Positions 1 through 8,445 of a DNA stretch of 64,000 nucleotides are shown one piece after another; position 1 is the first letter of the stretch; every line of letters starts with the position of its first letter. Location of the stretch: contig JAUIKF010000039.1 of the NCBI GenBank assembly GCA_030430575.1, positions 1 to 64,000 on the forward strand, written 5' to 3'. Source of the DNA: Bacteroidia bacterium. GTDB taxonomy: Bacteria > Bacteroidota > Bacteroidia > J057. A program made the position numbers and the translations under genes. Under the pieces are notes generated by a model that was not told the DNA's origin, did no database searches, and worked only from the letters and a program-made list of their open reading frames with translations.

Positions 1-55
1 ATCCTTTTTTAACTAAATTTGACATGGGAAAGTTTTGTTGTTTTTGTCTTAAGCA

Positions 56-78
56 CTTGTAAATTAGACATTTACAAG
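56..78. repeat. 9-bp inverted repeat downstream of the first gene
   Basis: CTTGTAAAT (56-64) and ATTTACAAG (70-78) are perfect reverse complements around a 5-nt loop. The repeat lies about 40 bp beyond the stop codon of the minus-strand gene that ends at 116. It could be an mRNA 3' hairpin, but no T-run follows it in the minus direction, so I do not call a terminator. Nothing coding is supported in 1-115. Confidence 0.4.
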
Positions 79-115
79 AACAAAAACTCAGGCTTTCCCC
101 TTTTTTATGAATTAT

Positions 116-943
116 TCAGGCTAATAGTATTTTGCCCTTATCTCCTGCCTCTTCTTCAAAAAAGGAAAGCATTTCTTTCGCTGCGACGATCACAGAGACG
201 TCATCCTTATAAGGAGCCATCTCAGCCAGCAAGTCTTGGCCTTCCTTGGCTGTTTTGCCCAAGGCATTTTTGTTTTGCAGCATAGCGTTCACATCGCCAC
301 TATTGAGGGCGTCGAGCAGATAAGCTTCTTGTTTATAGCTTTTGAAAAAGATCAAATAGATGTCATTGTAGTAGCTGATCACCTCATCTGCGAGCTTGAG
401 GTTTTGACTAGTTTGAGACTGTTCCCCTTCGATCAATTCTATATTATGGGTTTCGGCAAATACTTTTTCTGCCTCGCGCAAGGCCTGGCCAGCTTCGCGC
501 ACCTTTTTGCTGGCTTCTTCCTTCGTCGTAAGGTAAGCCTCCATCAAGTCATAAGATTCCTCTGCGATAGCTTCCATATCTACAATTTTACTGTATTCTT
601 CCCGCAAGACATTATAGTTGAGGGTAAAGTAAGTCGTATAAGCATCCCGCAAGGTAGCGTCCCCCTCATAAGGCTTGGTCCCTTTTACCCGATTCACAAT
701 GGAGGCAATCGTCTTGATCAGGTCCATCCGCTTATTTTCGACTTTTCGGGCATTCTTGCCATGGGAAGAGGCTTTGATATACTGCCATAGGTCCTGAGAA
801 AATTCAGCATTTTCACTGCCTAAATGGTCCATATAGGCTCCTGCATGAGGGAAATCCTGAGCTTGTATAGGCGGAGTAAAAAGAAACGCTACGGTAAAGA
901 GCGCAGCGATTAGGAAGCGAAAAAAGGGGCTTTGAGTTTGCAT
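116..943 (-). CDS. secreted helical protein of unknown function (LIC11966-like?)
   Basis: A 275-residue protein with a clear Sec signal peptide: basic start, hydrophobic stretch around residues 8-25, and a likely cleavage after PPIQA-Q. The mature part is almost entirely predicted helix, rich in E, K, A and Y, with long heptad-like stretches around residues 130-175. No catalytic motif is visible. The overall look (about 270 residues, helical, secreted, lone gene) resembles proteins annotated in Bacteroidota as LIC11966 family surface protein. That is recalled similarity, not an alignment. It starts at ATG and nothing co-oriented is close enough downstream to suggest an operon. It probably acts in the periplasm or outer envelope. 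Confidence 0.75.
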   Translation of the reverse strand: MQTQSPFFRFLIAALFTVAFLFTPPIQAQDFPHAGAYMDHLGSENAEFSQDLWQYIKASSHGKNARKVENKRMDLIKTIASIVNRVKGTKPYEGDATLRDAYTTYFTLNYNVLREEYSKIVDMEAIAEESYDLMEAYLTTKEEASKKVREAGQALREAEKVFAETHNIELIEGEQSQTSQNLKLADEVISYYNDIYLIFFKSYKQEAYLLDALNSGDVNAMLQNKNALGKTAKEGQDLLAEMAPYKDDVSVIVAAKEMLSFFEEEAGDKGKILLA

Positions 944-1085
944 AATAATATAGTTGAATAAGGAATAATAAATGTGTTTGTGGGAGCAGGGGCATGTATT
1001 ATTTTAAACGCTAATATGTGCCTCATTATCACCAGTTTAAACTTAATTAGCGTAATTGACCCATCAATTAGCATTATTTTCCCGA

Positions 1086-3158
1086 CTATTTCCCCAGCAC
1101 AATCAAGTCAGATAAAATGTGAAACGAAGCTTCAATATAACGATCATGGCTGATTTTTTGAATCAGCTCATCGTTGAGCAGTTTCTTGAATTCATCTGCT
1201 TCTAATATACCCTCATTATAGGCATTATTTACGACCTGAAATGCTGTGCTAGCTTGGCTGTCTTCCTCGTCTACGGAATCCCAGATGGCTTGGGTTGCCA
1301 GATACTGTTGGCGAAATTCATGGTATTCCAACGGATAGCTGCTTTCGGTTTCCAAGAGTGTAGGTAAGGCATCCGCCATTTGCTTGACTTGAGAGAATCG
1401 TTCGTCTGCAGCCAATCTAGCATCATTTCGGGCTTTCAACTGAGAAAGCGGAAGAGAAGGCAACGTCTTATAGGGGATCGTTTCTTCCAGTACGTTTCCG
1501 GAAAAGGTAAACCCATAATCATCTTCCCTCGGCGCAAAAAACGTCAGCGTATTGGGAAGGGAAATATCAGGGATAACCCCTGTTCGCTGATGGGTCTGGC
1601 CGCTGATCCGGTTGATCTGATGGATCGTGATTTTGAGGAAACTCTGCATCGCAGCGTCTTGGGCAGTGAGGGTGCCAGGCCGCACCTCTACCGGGGCAAT
1701 TACCTGGCCGGTGGCTTTGCCATACGTGGGCTGGCCTACGATGACCGCTCTTTGGTAGTCCTGCATGGCAGCAGCAAACATCTCTGAAGCTGATGCACTC
1801 AGCCCATTTATCAAGACCACAAGCGGTCCATCATAGGCAGTCCCTCGATTGAAGTCTTTGAGCGTTTCGGGCTTCTCCCCTTTGTTTTGCAAAATGCTCA
1901 AAGGGCCTTCATCGATGAAGATACCCGATAAATCGATGGCTTCGCCGATCGAGCCGCCGCCGTTGAAACGCAAGTCAAGGACCAGGCCTTCCATGCCCGC
2001 CAACTGCAATTTGAGCAGTTCCTTGGCCACATCATTGGCGCAGCCATGCGCCTGATCGTTTTCCCAGCTCGTATAGAATCCCGGCAAATAAATATAGCCT
2101 ATGGTGTGATCTCCTTTTAGCAAAAAACTGTTAACCACATTTTCCGTCACCTCCAATTTCTCCTTTCGCAACGTGACAGTCCGCACCTGCTTATCTCTTT
2201 TTCGGACCTTGAGGGTGATTTGCCTAATGGATGCTGAATGCATAAGCCTTTCTACCTCTGCCAAACTCATGCAGAGCAAGTTCAGTTTTTCTTCATTGCC
2301 CAATACCACTTCTAGAAGGACATCTCCTTGATGCAATTGATTGGACTTCCACGCTGGCCCACCCGGAACCAGTTTCGCAATCTCAAATTCGCCATTTTTT
2401 GCCTCCGTCAAATTCAGGCCCAACGCATAAGCATTATCCGAAAGCTCTTCCTCAAAGGCCATTTTTTCATCGTAGGCAAAATAATTGGTATGGGGATCGT
2501 AGAGCAAAGGGAGGGTTTCGAGGAAAGTCGTAGCGATCTCTTGATTAGCCGCTTGGGGGGATTCGATCAGTTCATTCAACTGACAATTGAGTTGTTGGAT
2601 GACCTGCAAAAGGGCTGTTGGCGCTTCTGAGAGTGGCTTGTCCTGTTCGACCAGGCGAACCAGGGTCCTGTACTTCAACCGCTTCCGCCAACGATCTGCC
2701 AAGGCAGAAGAGGTAGCTGTATAGTGCTGAAGCCCCCCTTCAAGCATCTCTTCTGAAATTTCCTCCTCGATAGAAAAATCAAGCGTCGCTGTTTTATAGT
2801 GATCCAAGAGTGAATCGACAAACTGGAGCCGTGCTCGGTAGCGTTTCGCGACCAAAGGCAGAAATTGACAATTTCCCTGTTGGAGTTCATCATCCAACTG
2901 TAGACGAAAGTTCGCAAATGCTTCCAGGTCTTGCTTGGTGAAGAAAAACCCTTTTTCATCCACATTTTCCAGAAAATGCTGATACAGTTCAGTCGAGAAC
3001 TTATCATCGATCTCGCGAGGCTGGAAGTGCTGCTTTTCGAGGGTATAGACGATATTGGCAGCTGTCCTACAGGCTGTGGGGAGGGACTGGGCTGATAGGA
3101 AATGTGCTGAAAGCAGAAAGAAAAGGCTGAGGAGGCCACGGATTACACGGATTTGCAC
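1086..3158 (-). CDS. carboxy-terminal processing protease (Prc/CtpA, S41 family)
   Basis: A 690-residue tail-specific protease that cleaves envelope proteins from their C-terminus. It has a signal peptide (residues 1-23), an N-terminal helical domain, a PDZ domain around residues 233-330 for substrate tails, and an S41 core. The Ser-Lys dyad is visible: Ser in GLSASASE near residue 452 and Lys in YGKATGQ near 479. A C-terminal helical domain follows, as in long E. coli Prc-type enzymes, and the length fits that subfamily. The start is odd: the only start codon after the in-frame stop is the GTG at 3158, which lies inside a dispersed 30-bp repeat (3135-3164), so the repeat supplies the start and the basic n-region of the signal peptide. 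Confidence 0.93.
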   Translation of the reverse strand: MQIRVIRGLLSLFFLLSAHFLSAQSLPTACRTAANIVYTLEKQHFQPREIDDKFSTELYQHFLENVDEKGFFFTKQDLEAFANFRLQLDDELQQGNCQFLPLVAKRYRARLQFVDSLLDHYKTATLDFSIEEEISEEMLEGGLQHYTATSSALADRWRKRLKYRTLVRLVEQDKPLSEAPTALLQVIQQLNCQLNELIESPQAANQEIATTFLETLPLLYDPHTNYFAYDEKMAFEEELSDNAYALGLNLTEAKNGEFEIAKLVPGGPAWKSNQLHQGDVLLEVVLGNEEKLNLLCMSLAEVERLMHSASIRQITLKVRKRDKQVRTVTLRKEKLEVTENVVNSFLLKGDHTIGYIYLPGFYTSWENDQAHGCANDVAKELLKLQLAGMEGLVLDLRFNGGGSIGEAIDLSGIFIDEGPLSILQNKGEKPETLKDFNRGTAYDGPLVVLINGLSASASEMFAAAMQDYQRAVIVGQPTYGKATGQVIAPVEVRPGTLTAQDAAMQSFLKITIHQINRISGQTHQRTGVIPDISLPNTLTFFAPREDDYGFTFSGNVLEETIPYKTLPSLPLSQLKARNDARLAADERFSQVKQMADALPTLLETESSYPLEYHEFRQQYLATQAIWDSVDEEDSQASTAFQVVNNAYNEGILEADEFKKLLNDELIQKISHDRYIEASFHILSDLIVLGK

Positions 3159-3164
3159 GGATTC
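3135..3164 (-). repeat. dispersed ATCCGTG repeat, copy 1
   Basis: On the minus strand this reads as three spaced ATCCGTG units ending in TCCGTGGCC. The same phrase is at 42523-42552 on the plus strand, and a shorter version (GCCACGGAT) is at 7529-7537. The copies are intergenic or at gene starts. Here the repeat provides the GTG start codon of the Prc protease gene. Confidence 0.8.
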
Positions 3165-3296
3165 TTCTTAAAGTGGATTGAAGTAAAAAAATACCGAAGG
3201 CTATATGAAAGTAATAAAATTTATTTCACGAAGCATCATTCGCCTTATTTTATTCTTCCGGCTGTAGCTCCGGGACTGTTATGTACCGTGAAAGCT

Positions 3297-3413
3297 TCAG
3301 GAAGGTTTCCCGAGCAATTCATTCACCTTGGGCTGGACGATCCAGATGCCAAAGGGCAGGATGGCGATTAGGAGAAAAAGTTGCCAATCTTTGAGGGAGA
3401 GGAGGAATTTCAT
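3297..3413 (-). CDS. possible small membrane protein or gene remnant (38 aa)
   Basis: An ATG-started reading frame that encodes 38 residues beginning MKFLLSLKDWQLFLLIAI and then stops. It is one hydrophobic helix, and the 'SLKDWQLFLL' style of start is common at the N-terminus of larger Bacteroidota membrane proteins. It may therefore be the leftover start of a longer gene rather than a functional peptide. It lies between the lipoprotein gene (start 4312) and the Prc protease gene, on the same strand as both. The rest of 3159-3460 shows nothing else. Confidence 0.35.
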   Translation of the reverse strand: MKFLLSLKDWQLFLLIAILPFGIWIVQPKVNELLGKPS

Positions 3414-3460
3414 AGAGCGGAGAGTAAAAGGATCAGAGACATAAGGTAAGAAAAAATGAC

Positions 3461-4312
3461 CTACTCTTCATCAGGCACCCACTCATCAAGAAAATAATGA
3501 TCAGACAAATAGGTGTATTCTTGTGGAATGGAATCTACAAGCCGCTCTTCCCCCGTGCGTTCATCTACCACTAAGAAATTCCCATCATAATGAAATGCTG
3601 TGTCTGCCTCGATATAAGTTCTATTAATAAAAACAGATTCAATCAAAAACAAGGTATCGGCTTGCCAGATGTGCTTACTGAGGCCCACATCAGGGGGAAA
3701 TCCATACCCCATTGTTTGGACCGTTTGATGTTCAGCATCGAAATAAGGGTTCAAAATGGAATAGGGTGTTGGTAAGATTTTACCATTTTGATTGAAGTAG
3801 ATGTGAGCCTGGTCCCGATAGCAACAACCTACCGGGCTATAATAGCCATATACATAATCGTAATCTCCGTCAAAATCTACATCTATGAGGGTATCTCCTG
3901 TAAAGCCAGGAGAGGTAGATGATGCCTCCAAGGCCAAGAAAAAACCGAGTGTCTTTTGGTAGCCTCGAATGAAGATTTCCAACCCAATCGGGGGGGATTG
4001 TTGTTGCAAAATCACCACCCACAGCGAATCATTTTTCAAATCATATACCTTGGTTCTGATCGTCACCGAAGTATCCAATTGTTGCAAAAAAGGGTCAACC
4101 TTTACAAGCTTCTCAAAATCGGATGACGACATAGGAAGCGTATGTTTCGCCGGCAACGGAGGGACTTCTGTAGATGTGGGAGGGGCTTTCGTAAAGGATG
4201 AATCGGAGAACGTGGAAGACGTAGGAGAAGATGTTGTCTCTATACAAGCAGTCAACCAAAGGGTGGTTGTTATAAAACCAAGTAGGGCTAGAAAGGGACT
4301 TGATAAGTTCAT
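3461..4312 (-). CDS. lipoprotein of unknown function
   Basis: A 283-residue protein with a lipoprotein signal: hydrophobic h-region and the lipobox LTAC near residues 20-23, followed by a Ser/Thr/Pro-rich linker to about residue 52. This predicts an acylated envelope protein. The mature domain has an acidic DVDFDGDYDY motif (about residues 145-154), like the calcium-binding loops of FG-GAP/VCBS or XAC2610-type proteins, and a nearby GCCYR cysteine pair. No enzyme motif is recognised. It starts at ATG and is monocistronic by spacing. Confidence 0.8.
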   Translation of the reverse strand: MNLSSPFLALLGFITTTLWLTACIETTSSPTSSTFSDSSFTKAPPTSTEVPPLPAKHTLPMSSSDFEKLVKVDPFLQQLDTSVTIRTKVYDLKNDSLWVVILQQQSPPIGLEIFIRGYQKTLGFFLALEASSTSPGFTGDTLIDVDFDGDYDYVYGYYSPVGCCYRDQAHIYFNQNGKILPTPYSILNPYFDAEHQTVQTMGYGFPPDVGLSKHIWQADTLFLIESVFINRTYIEADTAFHYDGNFLVVDERTGEERLVDSIPQEYTYLSDHYFLDEWVPDEE

Positions 4313-4403
4313 ATGAAATGATTAGTCCATCAATTTACGAACTAATCATTTCAATGATAAATGGTATTTGAAGGCATTCTTGAATTTGAGCTTCTCTTAC
4401 TCC

Positions 4404-4784
4404 CTAAGCCAACAAACCATCTGCCTGATACAGTTTGACAGCCTGCGCCACCAGCGCCTTTAGCTCCGATTCACCTTTATCAGAAAGGGCCTTGATATGA
4501 AAACAAGTTTTTCCTTTCAGGGCTTTTTTCAGCTCGTCAGAAAGGGTGTCGATAAGCTTTTCTCGATGTGTGTAGAGAGGGAAAAAGTAAAAACGTACGT
4601 CTTTGGGTTTCGGGACTACACTGGCAAAGTAGATACCATCTACTTTTTTCTTGCCCTGCATGGCTGGGACCGTGCCGGAGACTTCATACTTAGCGTCGGA
4701 GTCTTCTACGACTTTGAATACCTCGTCATGGGTCTGTAGTATGTCAACGAGGATTTGTTTGAGTGCTGTTAAGTCTTTTTGCAT
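4404..4784 (-). CDS. DUF1801-like (YdhG-type) small protein
   Basis: About 126 residues. The C-terminal pattern (KTCFHIKAL, then a Leu/Ala-rich helix ending KLYQADGLL) matches the small cytoplasmic DUF1801 fold. The biochemical role of that family is unknown. I start at the ATG at 4784 (MQKDLTALKQ). An upstream ATG at 4796 would add four residues encoded within a low-complexity 'attcaaaattc' spacer and is less likely. The gene ends shortly before the lipoprotein gene on the same strand. Confidence 0.7.
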   Translation of the reverse strand: MQKDLTALKQILVDILQTHDEVFKVVEDSDAKYEVSGTVPAMQGKKKVDGIYFASVVPKPKDVRFYFFPLYTHREKLIDTLSDELKKALKGKTCFHIKALSDKGESELKALVAQAVKLYQADGLLA

Positions 4785-4859
4785 GTTATTCAACATTCAT
4801 TCAAAATTCAACCCTTCGATAGACTCAGGGCAAGCATTCAATCATTCAAAATTTCTACC

Positions 4860-5666
4860 CTAATGCTGATCAACCAAAATCAGGTTCCCATCTGGATCAC
4901 TAAACGAAAAGGAGCAAGGCCCTTCTTCCTTGTCCAGTCCTATCGCATAGGCAAACTCAAAACCCTCGGCTTTCAACTTTTTGGCGATGGGCCGTGCATC
5001 GGATGGATTGAACGTCAACATATTATTGTCAAACATCCCTTGAAATAGGCCGATTTTTTTATCGCCTTGAACCATTATCATCCATTGCTGCTCGATGCTG
5101 CCAGCTCCTTCCAGGTGTTCAAATCCCAGATTCCGGTAAAATTCGTAGGAGGCCTTGAGGTCCTGCACTGCCAGCGACATCGAAAATACCCCTAAGCCCG
5201 AGGGAGTCTTTTCCTCTTCCTGCTGTCTATACATATGAAAGGAGAAACCCTGGTCGCCCTCGCCTAGCACTTGTACATACAATATGTCTGAATGAATAAG
5301 CTTATAGATGATCTTTTGGGGAAAATCATGTTGAGAATTTTCAAAAGAAAAGGTCTTCTCATCGATGGGGTTTAAGATGAACTCAACCCCTTTGCCATCA
5401 TTTTGATCCGGAACGGTAGCTGTATAAATGAGCTTCCCGCGGTATACTTTGAGGGTCAAGGTTTCTGTTACTTGTTCCTCTCCATCCACCATCTTATAGG
5501 ATTCTCCTGTAAGGTACAGGTCTTCTACTGTCTGCCAACGCTCATAGGTCTCTTTGCCGTCCACCTTCCAGGTGCCGATAAGGAATGTAGGGAGCCGGTT
5601 GGGCGATTGGGCTGTTGCGATGAAACTGGCAATCAGGAGGAAGAAAAAGCAAATTGTTTTTTTCAT
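4860..5666 (-). CDS. secreted DUF6265-like plus VOC (glyoxalase) domain fusion
   Basis: About 268 residues from the ATG at 5666; a longer frame to 5696 has no typical start. It has a signal peptide ending ATAQ-S. An N-terminal lipocalin-like beta domain follows (GTWKVDGKETYERW, residues 28 to about 155), like DUF6265/DUF1579-type proteins. The C-terminal VOC domain (about 160-268) includes FSMSLAVQDLKASYEFYRNL and ends FSDPDGNLILVDQH, the usual glyoxalase/bleomycin-resistance signature. The start codon overlaps the AraC-GyrI gene's stop as ATGA, implying translational coupling. The fusion of a beta-barrel domain with a VOC domain in one exported protein is unusual. The substrate is unknown. 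Confidence 0.8.
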   Translation of the reverse strand: MKKTICFFFLLIASFIATAQSPNRLPTFLIGTWKVDGKETYERWQTVEDLYLTGESYKMVDGEEQVTETLTLKVYRGKLIYTATVPDQNDGKGVEFILNPIDEKTFSFENSQHDFPQKIIYKLIHSDILYVQVLGEGDQGFSFHMYRQQEEEKTPSGLGVFSMSLAVQDLKASYEFYRNLGFEHLEGAGSIEQQWMIMVQGDKKIGLFQGMFDNNMLTFNPSDARPIAKKLKAEGFEFAYAIGLDKEEGPCSFSFSDPDGNLILVDQH

Positions 5667-6571
5667 GGAACTCTTTTTTTTACAGGAATTCGACACTTGA
5701 TATTAAAATTGTTCCAGCCTATCTCTTCTGGTCCTTGGATGAACTCTTCAATGGCTGGATAATGTACAGGAACATATCCACTATTGGGCAACCAGGTTTT
5801 ATACAAATAATCCCAGGCTCGTGCGACATCTTCTAACTTGCCGATGCAGTGTACAGAGGCATAAAATTCAGCGGGAATCTCCCCAATTTCTATCAAGCCC
5901 TCGGCCGGTTTTTCGCTCGGTAAACAAAGCGCAAAATCGTAGCGATAATGATGTGCTGGTGTCACGTCAGGGTCGTCGATAGACATTCCAAACCGCCTCA
6001 TAGGGCCATGAAACGGGATATCATTCCTCATGGCCCATTCCATTAGTACATGATATCTTTCCACCAAGCCCTTACCATCTGCCCCAAAAATGGCCCGAAT
6101 AAAGGCAATGGGAATGACAGGGAGGGGCTCTACTGTGACCTCAAAAGAACGAGTAGGTTGCTGCCTGCTTTCTGCAATGCAAGTATAGAAATCATTGGGA
6201 TGATGTTCTTGATAAATCCTGCTATTCTGTAGCGCTTGGTCCTTGCGGAAAGCGCTGGGAGAGACTTGATAGCGCGCCTTGAACTGGCGAGAAAAATTCT
6301 CGATGGAAGGAAAGCCACAGACAAATGCGACATCCGAGACTTTGAGAGCTTCTCGGTACTTGAGCAAAAAGGTGGCTTTTTCAAGCCGGAGACGCAACAG
6401 CGTCTCATAGGGAGATTCGCCCTGGAGGGCTTTGTAGATTCGCTGAAAGTGAAATGGGGAGAAATGACTGACCTCTGCCAGCTTTTTGATCCGAACTTCG
6501 TCTGCTAAGTGGTCATTGAGGTAGGCGATGGCCTTATTGATGCGTGTCTGGTAATAGGTCGGGTCGGTCAC
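5663..6571 (-). CDS. AraC-family regulator with GyrI-like effector domain
   Basis: A 302-residue one-component transcription regulator. Residues 8-112 form the double helix-turn-helix AraC domain (LAEVSHFSPFHFQRIYKAL and VCGFPSIENFSRQFK). Residues 140-300 form a GyrI-like small-molecule domain, as in Rob/SoxS-like multidrug sensors. The start is GTG. It is translationally coupled (ATGA overlap) to the downstream VOC fusion, so both are made from one transcript, and the regulator probably controls that operon in response to a hydrophobic ligand. The family call is firm; the ligand is unknown. Confidence 0.92.
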   Translation of the reverse strand: MTDPTYYQTRINKAIAYLNDHLADEVRIKKLAEVSHFSPFHFQRIYKALQGESPYETLLRLRLEKATFLLKYREALKVSDVAFVCGFPSIENFSRQFKARYQVSPSAFRKDQALQNSRIYQEHHPNDFYTCIAESRQQPTRSFEVTVEPLPVIPIAFIRAIFGADGKGLVERYHVLMEWAMRNDIPFHGPMRRFGMSIDDPDVTPAHHYRYDFALCLPSEKPAEGLIEIGEIPAEFYASVHCIGKLEDVARAWDYLYKTWLPNSGYVPVHYPAIEEFIQGPEEIGWNNFNIKCRIPVKKRVP

Positions 6572-6585
6572 AGAATGAGGGTAGA

Positions 6586-7479
6586 TTAATAACTAAACAC
6601 ATCTCGCTTCGCTGTCCATAAGGTATGCTCTCGGGAAAAGGCGTTCTCCGCATCTGCGACAAACTGCTGAAGCTGGGCTTCTGTTTCGATATACTGAGCT
6701 TGAGCGAGAATCAAGCTGATGTCATTAGCTGCGATTGCATAGGATTGTGCGAGTTGTTGGGATTGGGTGATTTGCAACCAGGAGAGGATTGCTGCGGCGA
6801 AAGTAGTGAAAAGGGGCACCAAATTGATAAATTTCGGATGTTTGATCAGGTATAATGAAAAGACCAAGGCTAGGCCTTGGGCGATAATCATGATCCAAAA
6901 AAGCTTATGAGAAATCTGCTTATTGTCAACTGATTTCTTCTTATACCAGTTCAACTGATTTTTGACCCGGCTTTCTATATAGGTGCTTTTCCGCTCCTCA
7001 AAAGAGGCTTGGCGGACTTGTTCCATCTTTTCTGTGAGGTGAATGTCGTCCCCAGGGAGGGCTGCTCCACCCAAGAAGGTCTTATTTTCAGCTAAAATTT
7101 TCCCCAATAGTTGGATAAATTGAGCACCTGCCTCCTGCAAGGTTAACTGCTCGACAAAAGGAGAGCCCTTTGTCACATATTTCCATGTCAAAGTCTTGAT
7201 AGACTCCGCGATAGCTCGGCCTATGAACCATCGGTTCTCGAATTTGGCGTATTTGATATACATGGTCAAAGCCATGCCCGCGGCTAAAATCGAGGTAGAA
7301 ATGATGGCAATTACCCATCCGTATTCTCCCTTATCTATGGCGAACAAACTAGTGACAGCTGCCAAAATCAACAGGCCCAGTTCACACTGTATCCATCGAA
7401 GGTAGATGTTCTTCCCTTCGATGGAATACTTATCAGCCAGATGATACAGGCTGGGATAGTCAGTTTCGACAAATGTCAT
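6586..7479 (-). CDS. SLATT/DUF4231-type four-helix membrane protein
   Basis: 297 residues from the ATG at 7479 (MTFVETDYPSLYHLADKYS). The longer frame to 7542 starts at a GTG inside a dispersed repeat and is rejected. Two hydrophobic hairpins are visible, about residues 34-75 and 193-237, each embedded in charged helices. This is the layout of paired SLATT_3/SLATT_1 modules (DUF4231). SLATT proteins are predicted pore-forming effectors of nucleotide-signal or conflict systems. Here no CD-NTase, SLOG, NUDIX or TIR neighbour is present, so this is a solitary copy. It sits just upstream of the AraC operon on the same strand, 14 bp away. Confidence 0.75.
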   Translation of the reverse strand: MTFVETDYPSLYHLADKYSIEGKNIYLRWIQCELGLLILAAVTSLFAIDKGEYGWVIAIISTSILAAGMALTMYIKYAKFENRWFIGRAIAESIKTLTWKYVTKGSPFVEQLTLQEAGAQFIQLLGKILAENKTFLGGAALPGDDIHLTEKMEQVRQASFEERKSTYIESRVKNQLNWYKKKSVDNKQISHKLFWIMIIAQGLALVFSLYLIKHPKFINLVPLFTTFAAAILSWLQITQSQQLAQSYAIAANDISLILAQAQYIETEAQLQQFVADAENAFSREHTLWTAKRDVFSY

Positions 7480-7528
7480 AGTAAGGTTTTTAGGATCAGC
7501 GAGGATTTTACCAAAGAAAGAAAAATAA

Positions 7529-7537
7529 GCCACGGAT
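7529..7537. repeat. dispersed ATCCGTG repeat, short copy
   Basis: GCCACGGAT followed by TTCACAGATTCTC is a degenerate copy of the repeat at 3135-3164 and 42523-42552. It extends the reading frame of the SLATT gene spuriously to a GTG at 7542. Confidence 0.6.
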
Positions 7538-7717
7538 TTCACAGATTCTCAGGCATTTCATTGGGTTGATCTGTTGGGTTTTCCATTTTTTAGATTGTTG
7601 GGATTGGTTAACATTAGCGTTTACAATGCTTTTCTAAACTCAAGTAAAGGGATTTACTTTGAAAATCAAAAAAATGGAGGGGTGAAATCAACGCCATTTC
7701 GCAAGGACTTTCGCGGG

Positions 7718-8227
7718 CTACAGATCAGCTATGAGCTTTTCTAGAGCCTTTTTCACACTCGGCAAACTTGTGCATACCCGTGGGTCCATGATATTGCCTC
7801 CAAAGTCATTAAAGGCTGCTGATACATTAGGCACCAAAGCTTCCAGTTCTTCTTTGAGGGAGGCAGGGTGAAATTCACCTAGAGAGAACACGCACATGAC
7901 CTGGATAAATCCATCACGCGTAGTATCGGCAATGACAGCCATCAACTCCTGTTGACAAGCTTCTGTATTACTGGCCGCCATGGCTCTAGCAGCGGAGATG
8001 GGATTGTGATAATTGCTGGTGTCATGGAGAAATGGAATAATCAAATCATAATATGCACCCAATCGCAGGTGATATACCGTCTCAAGTGCAACGTGCTGTG
8101 CAAAAAAAGTAGGGAGTTCCTCCTCTTCAAAGCCCGTAGGTGCTTGTGAAAGGTATTTTTGGAGATATTCAGTAATGACGGTGGGATCGTATGGCTGCTG
8201 ATGGTAATGGAGAAAAATGGCTGTCAT
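7718..8227 (-). pseudogene. HEAT-like C-terminal part of a probably split secreted protein
   Basis: 169 residues of alpha-helical, HEAT-like sequence (YHLRLGAYYDLIIPFL, SAARAMAASNTEACQQEL, LKKAL-type helices) with no signal peptide of its own. The ATG at 8227 overlaps the stop of the upstream frame (8224-8445) as ATGA. The upstream frame has a signal peptide but ends abruptly. The two pieces look like the ends of one ancestral secreted protein that lost its middle in an out-of-frame deletion. If this piece is still translated it would be cytoplasmic. An alternative is two genuinely coupled genes. Confidence 0.55.
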
Positions 8228-8445
8228 TGCCTTTTCATTTTCTTAAGTTTTTTGCCTCCCAACATCTTAAGCACTTCTAGCGTCGCCCCCTGATGCTCAT
8301 CTGAAGTCAAGACTATAGCCAAAACAAAATAGTCAGCCTCTTTGACGACCTTTTCATGCCAGGGTTCATCCCAAGTTGTGGCAAGACATGAAATAGATGA
8401 AATGAGGAAACATAACACACTAACACATACCCTTGGTAATTTCAT
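8224..8445 (-). pseudogene. signal-peptide N-terminal fragment of the split protein
   Basis: 73 residues: a signal peptide ending CLA-TTWDEP, then a beta-strand domain start (VKEADYFVLAIVLTSDEHQGATLEVLKMLGGKKLK), then a frame end in a short lysine-rich tail (KMKRQ). The domain looks cut at a strand. The following ORF continues helical sequence in another frame. I interpret this as the N-terminal part of a gene broken by an internal deletion near 8235-8250. It starts at ATG. Confidence 0.5.

Noticed and set aside
7480-7542. Upstream extension of the SLATT gene
   Set aside because: It starts at a GTG within a dispersed repeat; the ATG at 7479 begins the conserved-looking region.
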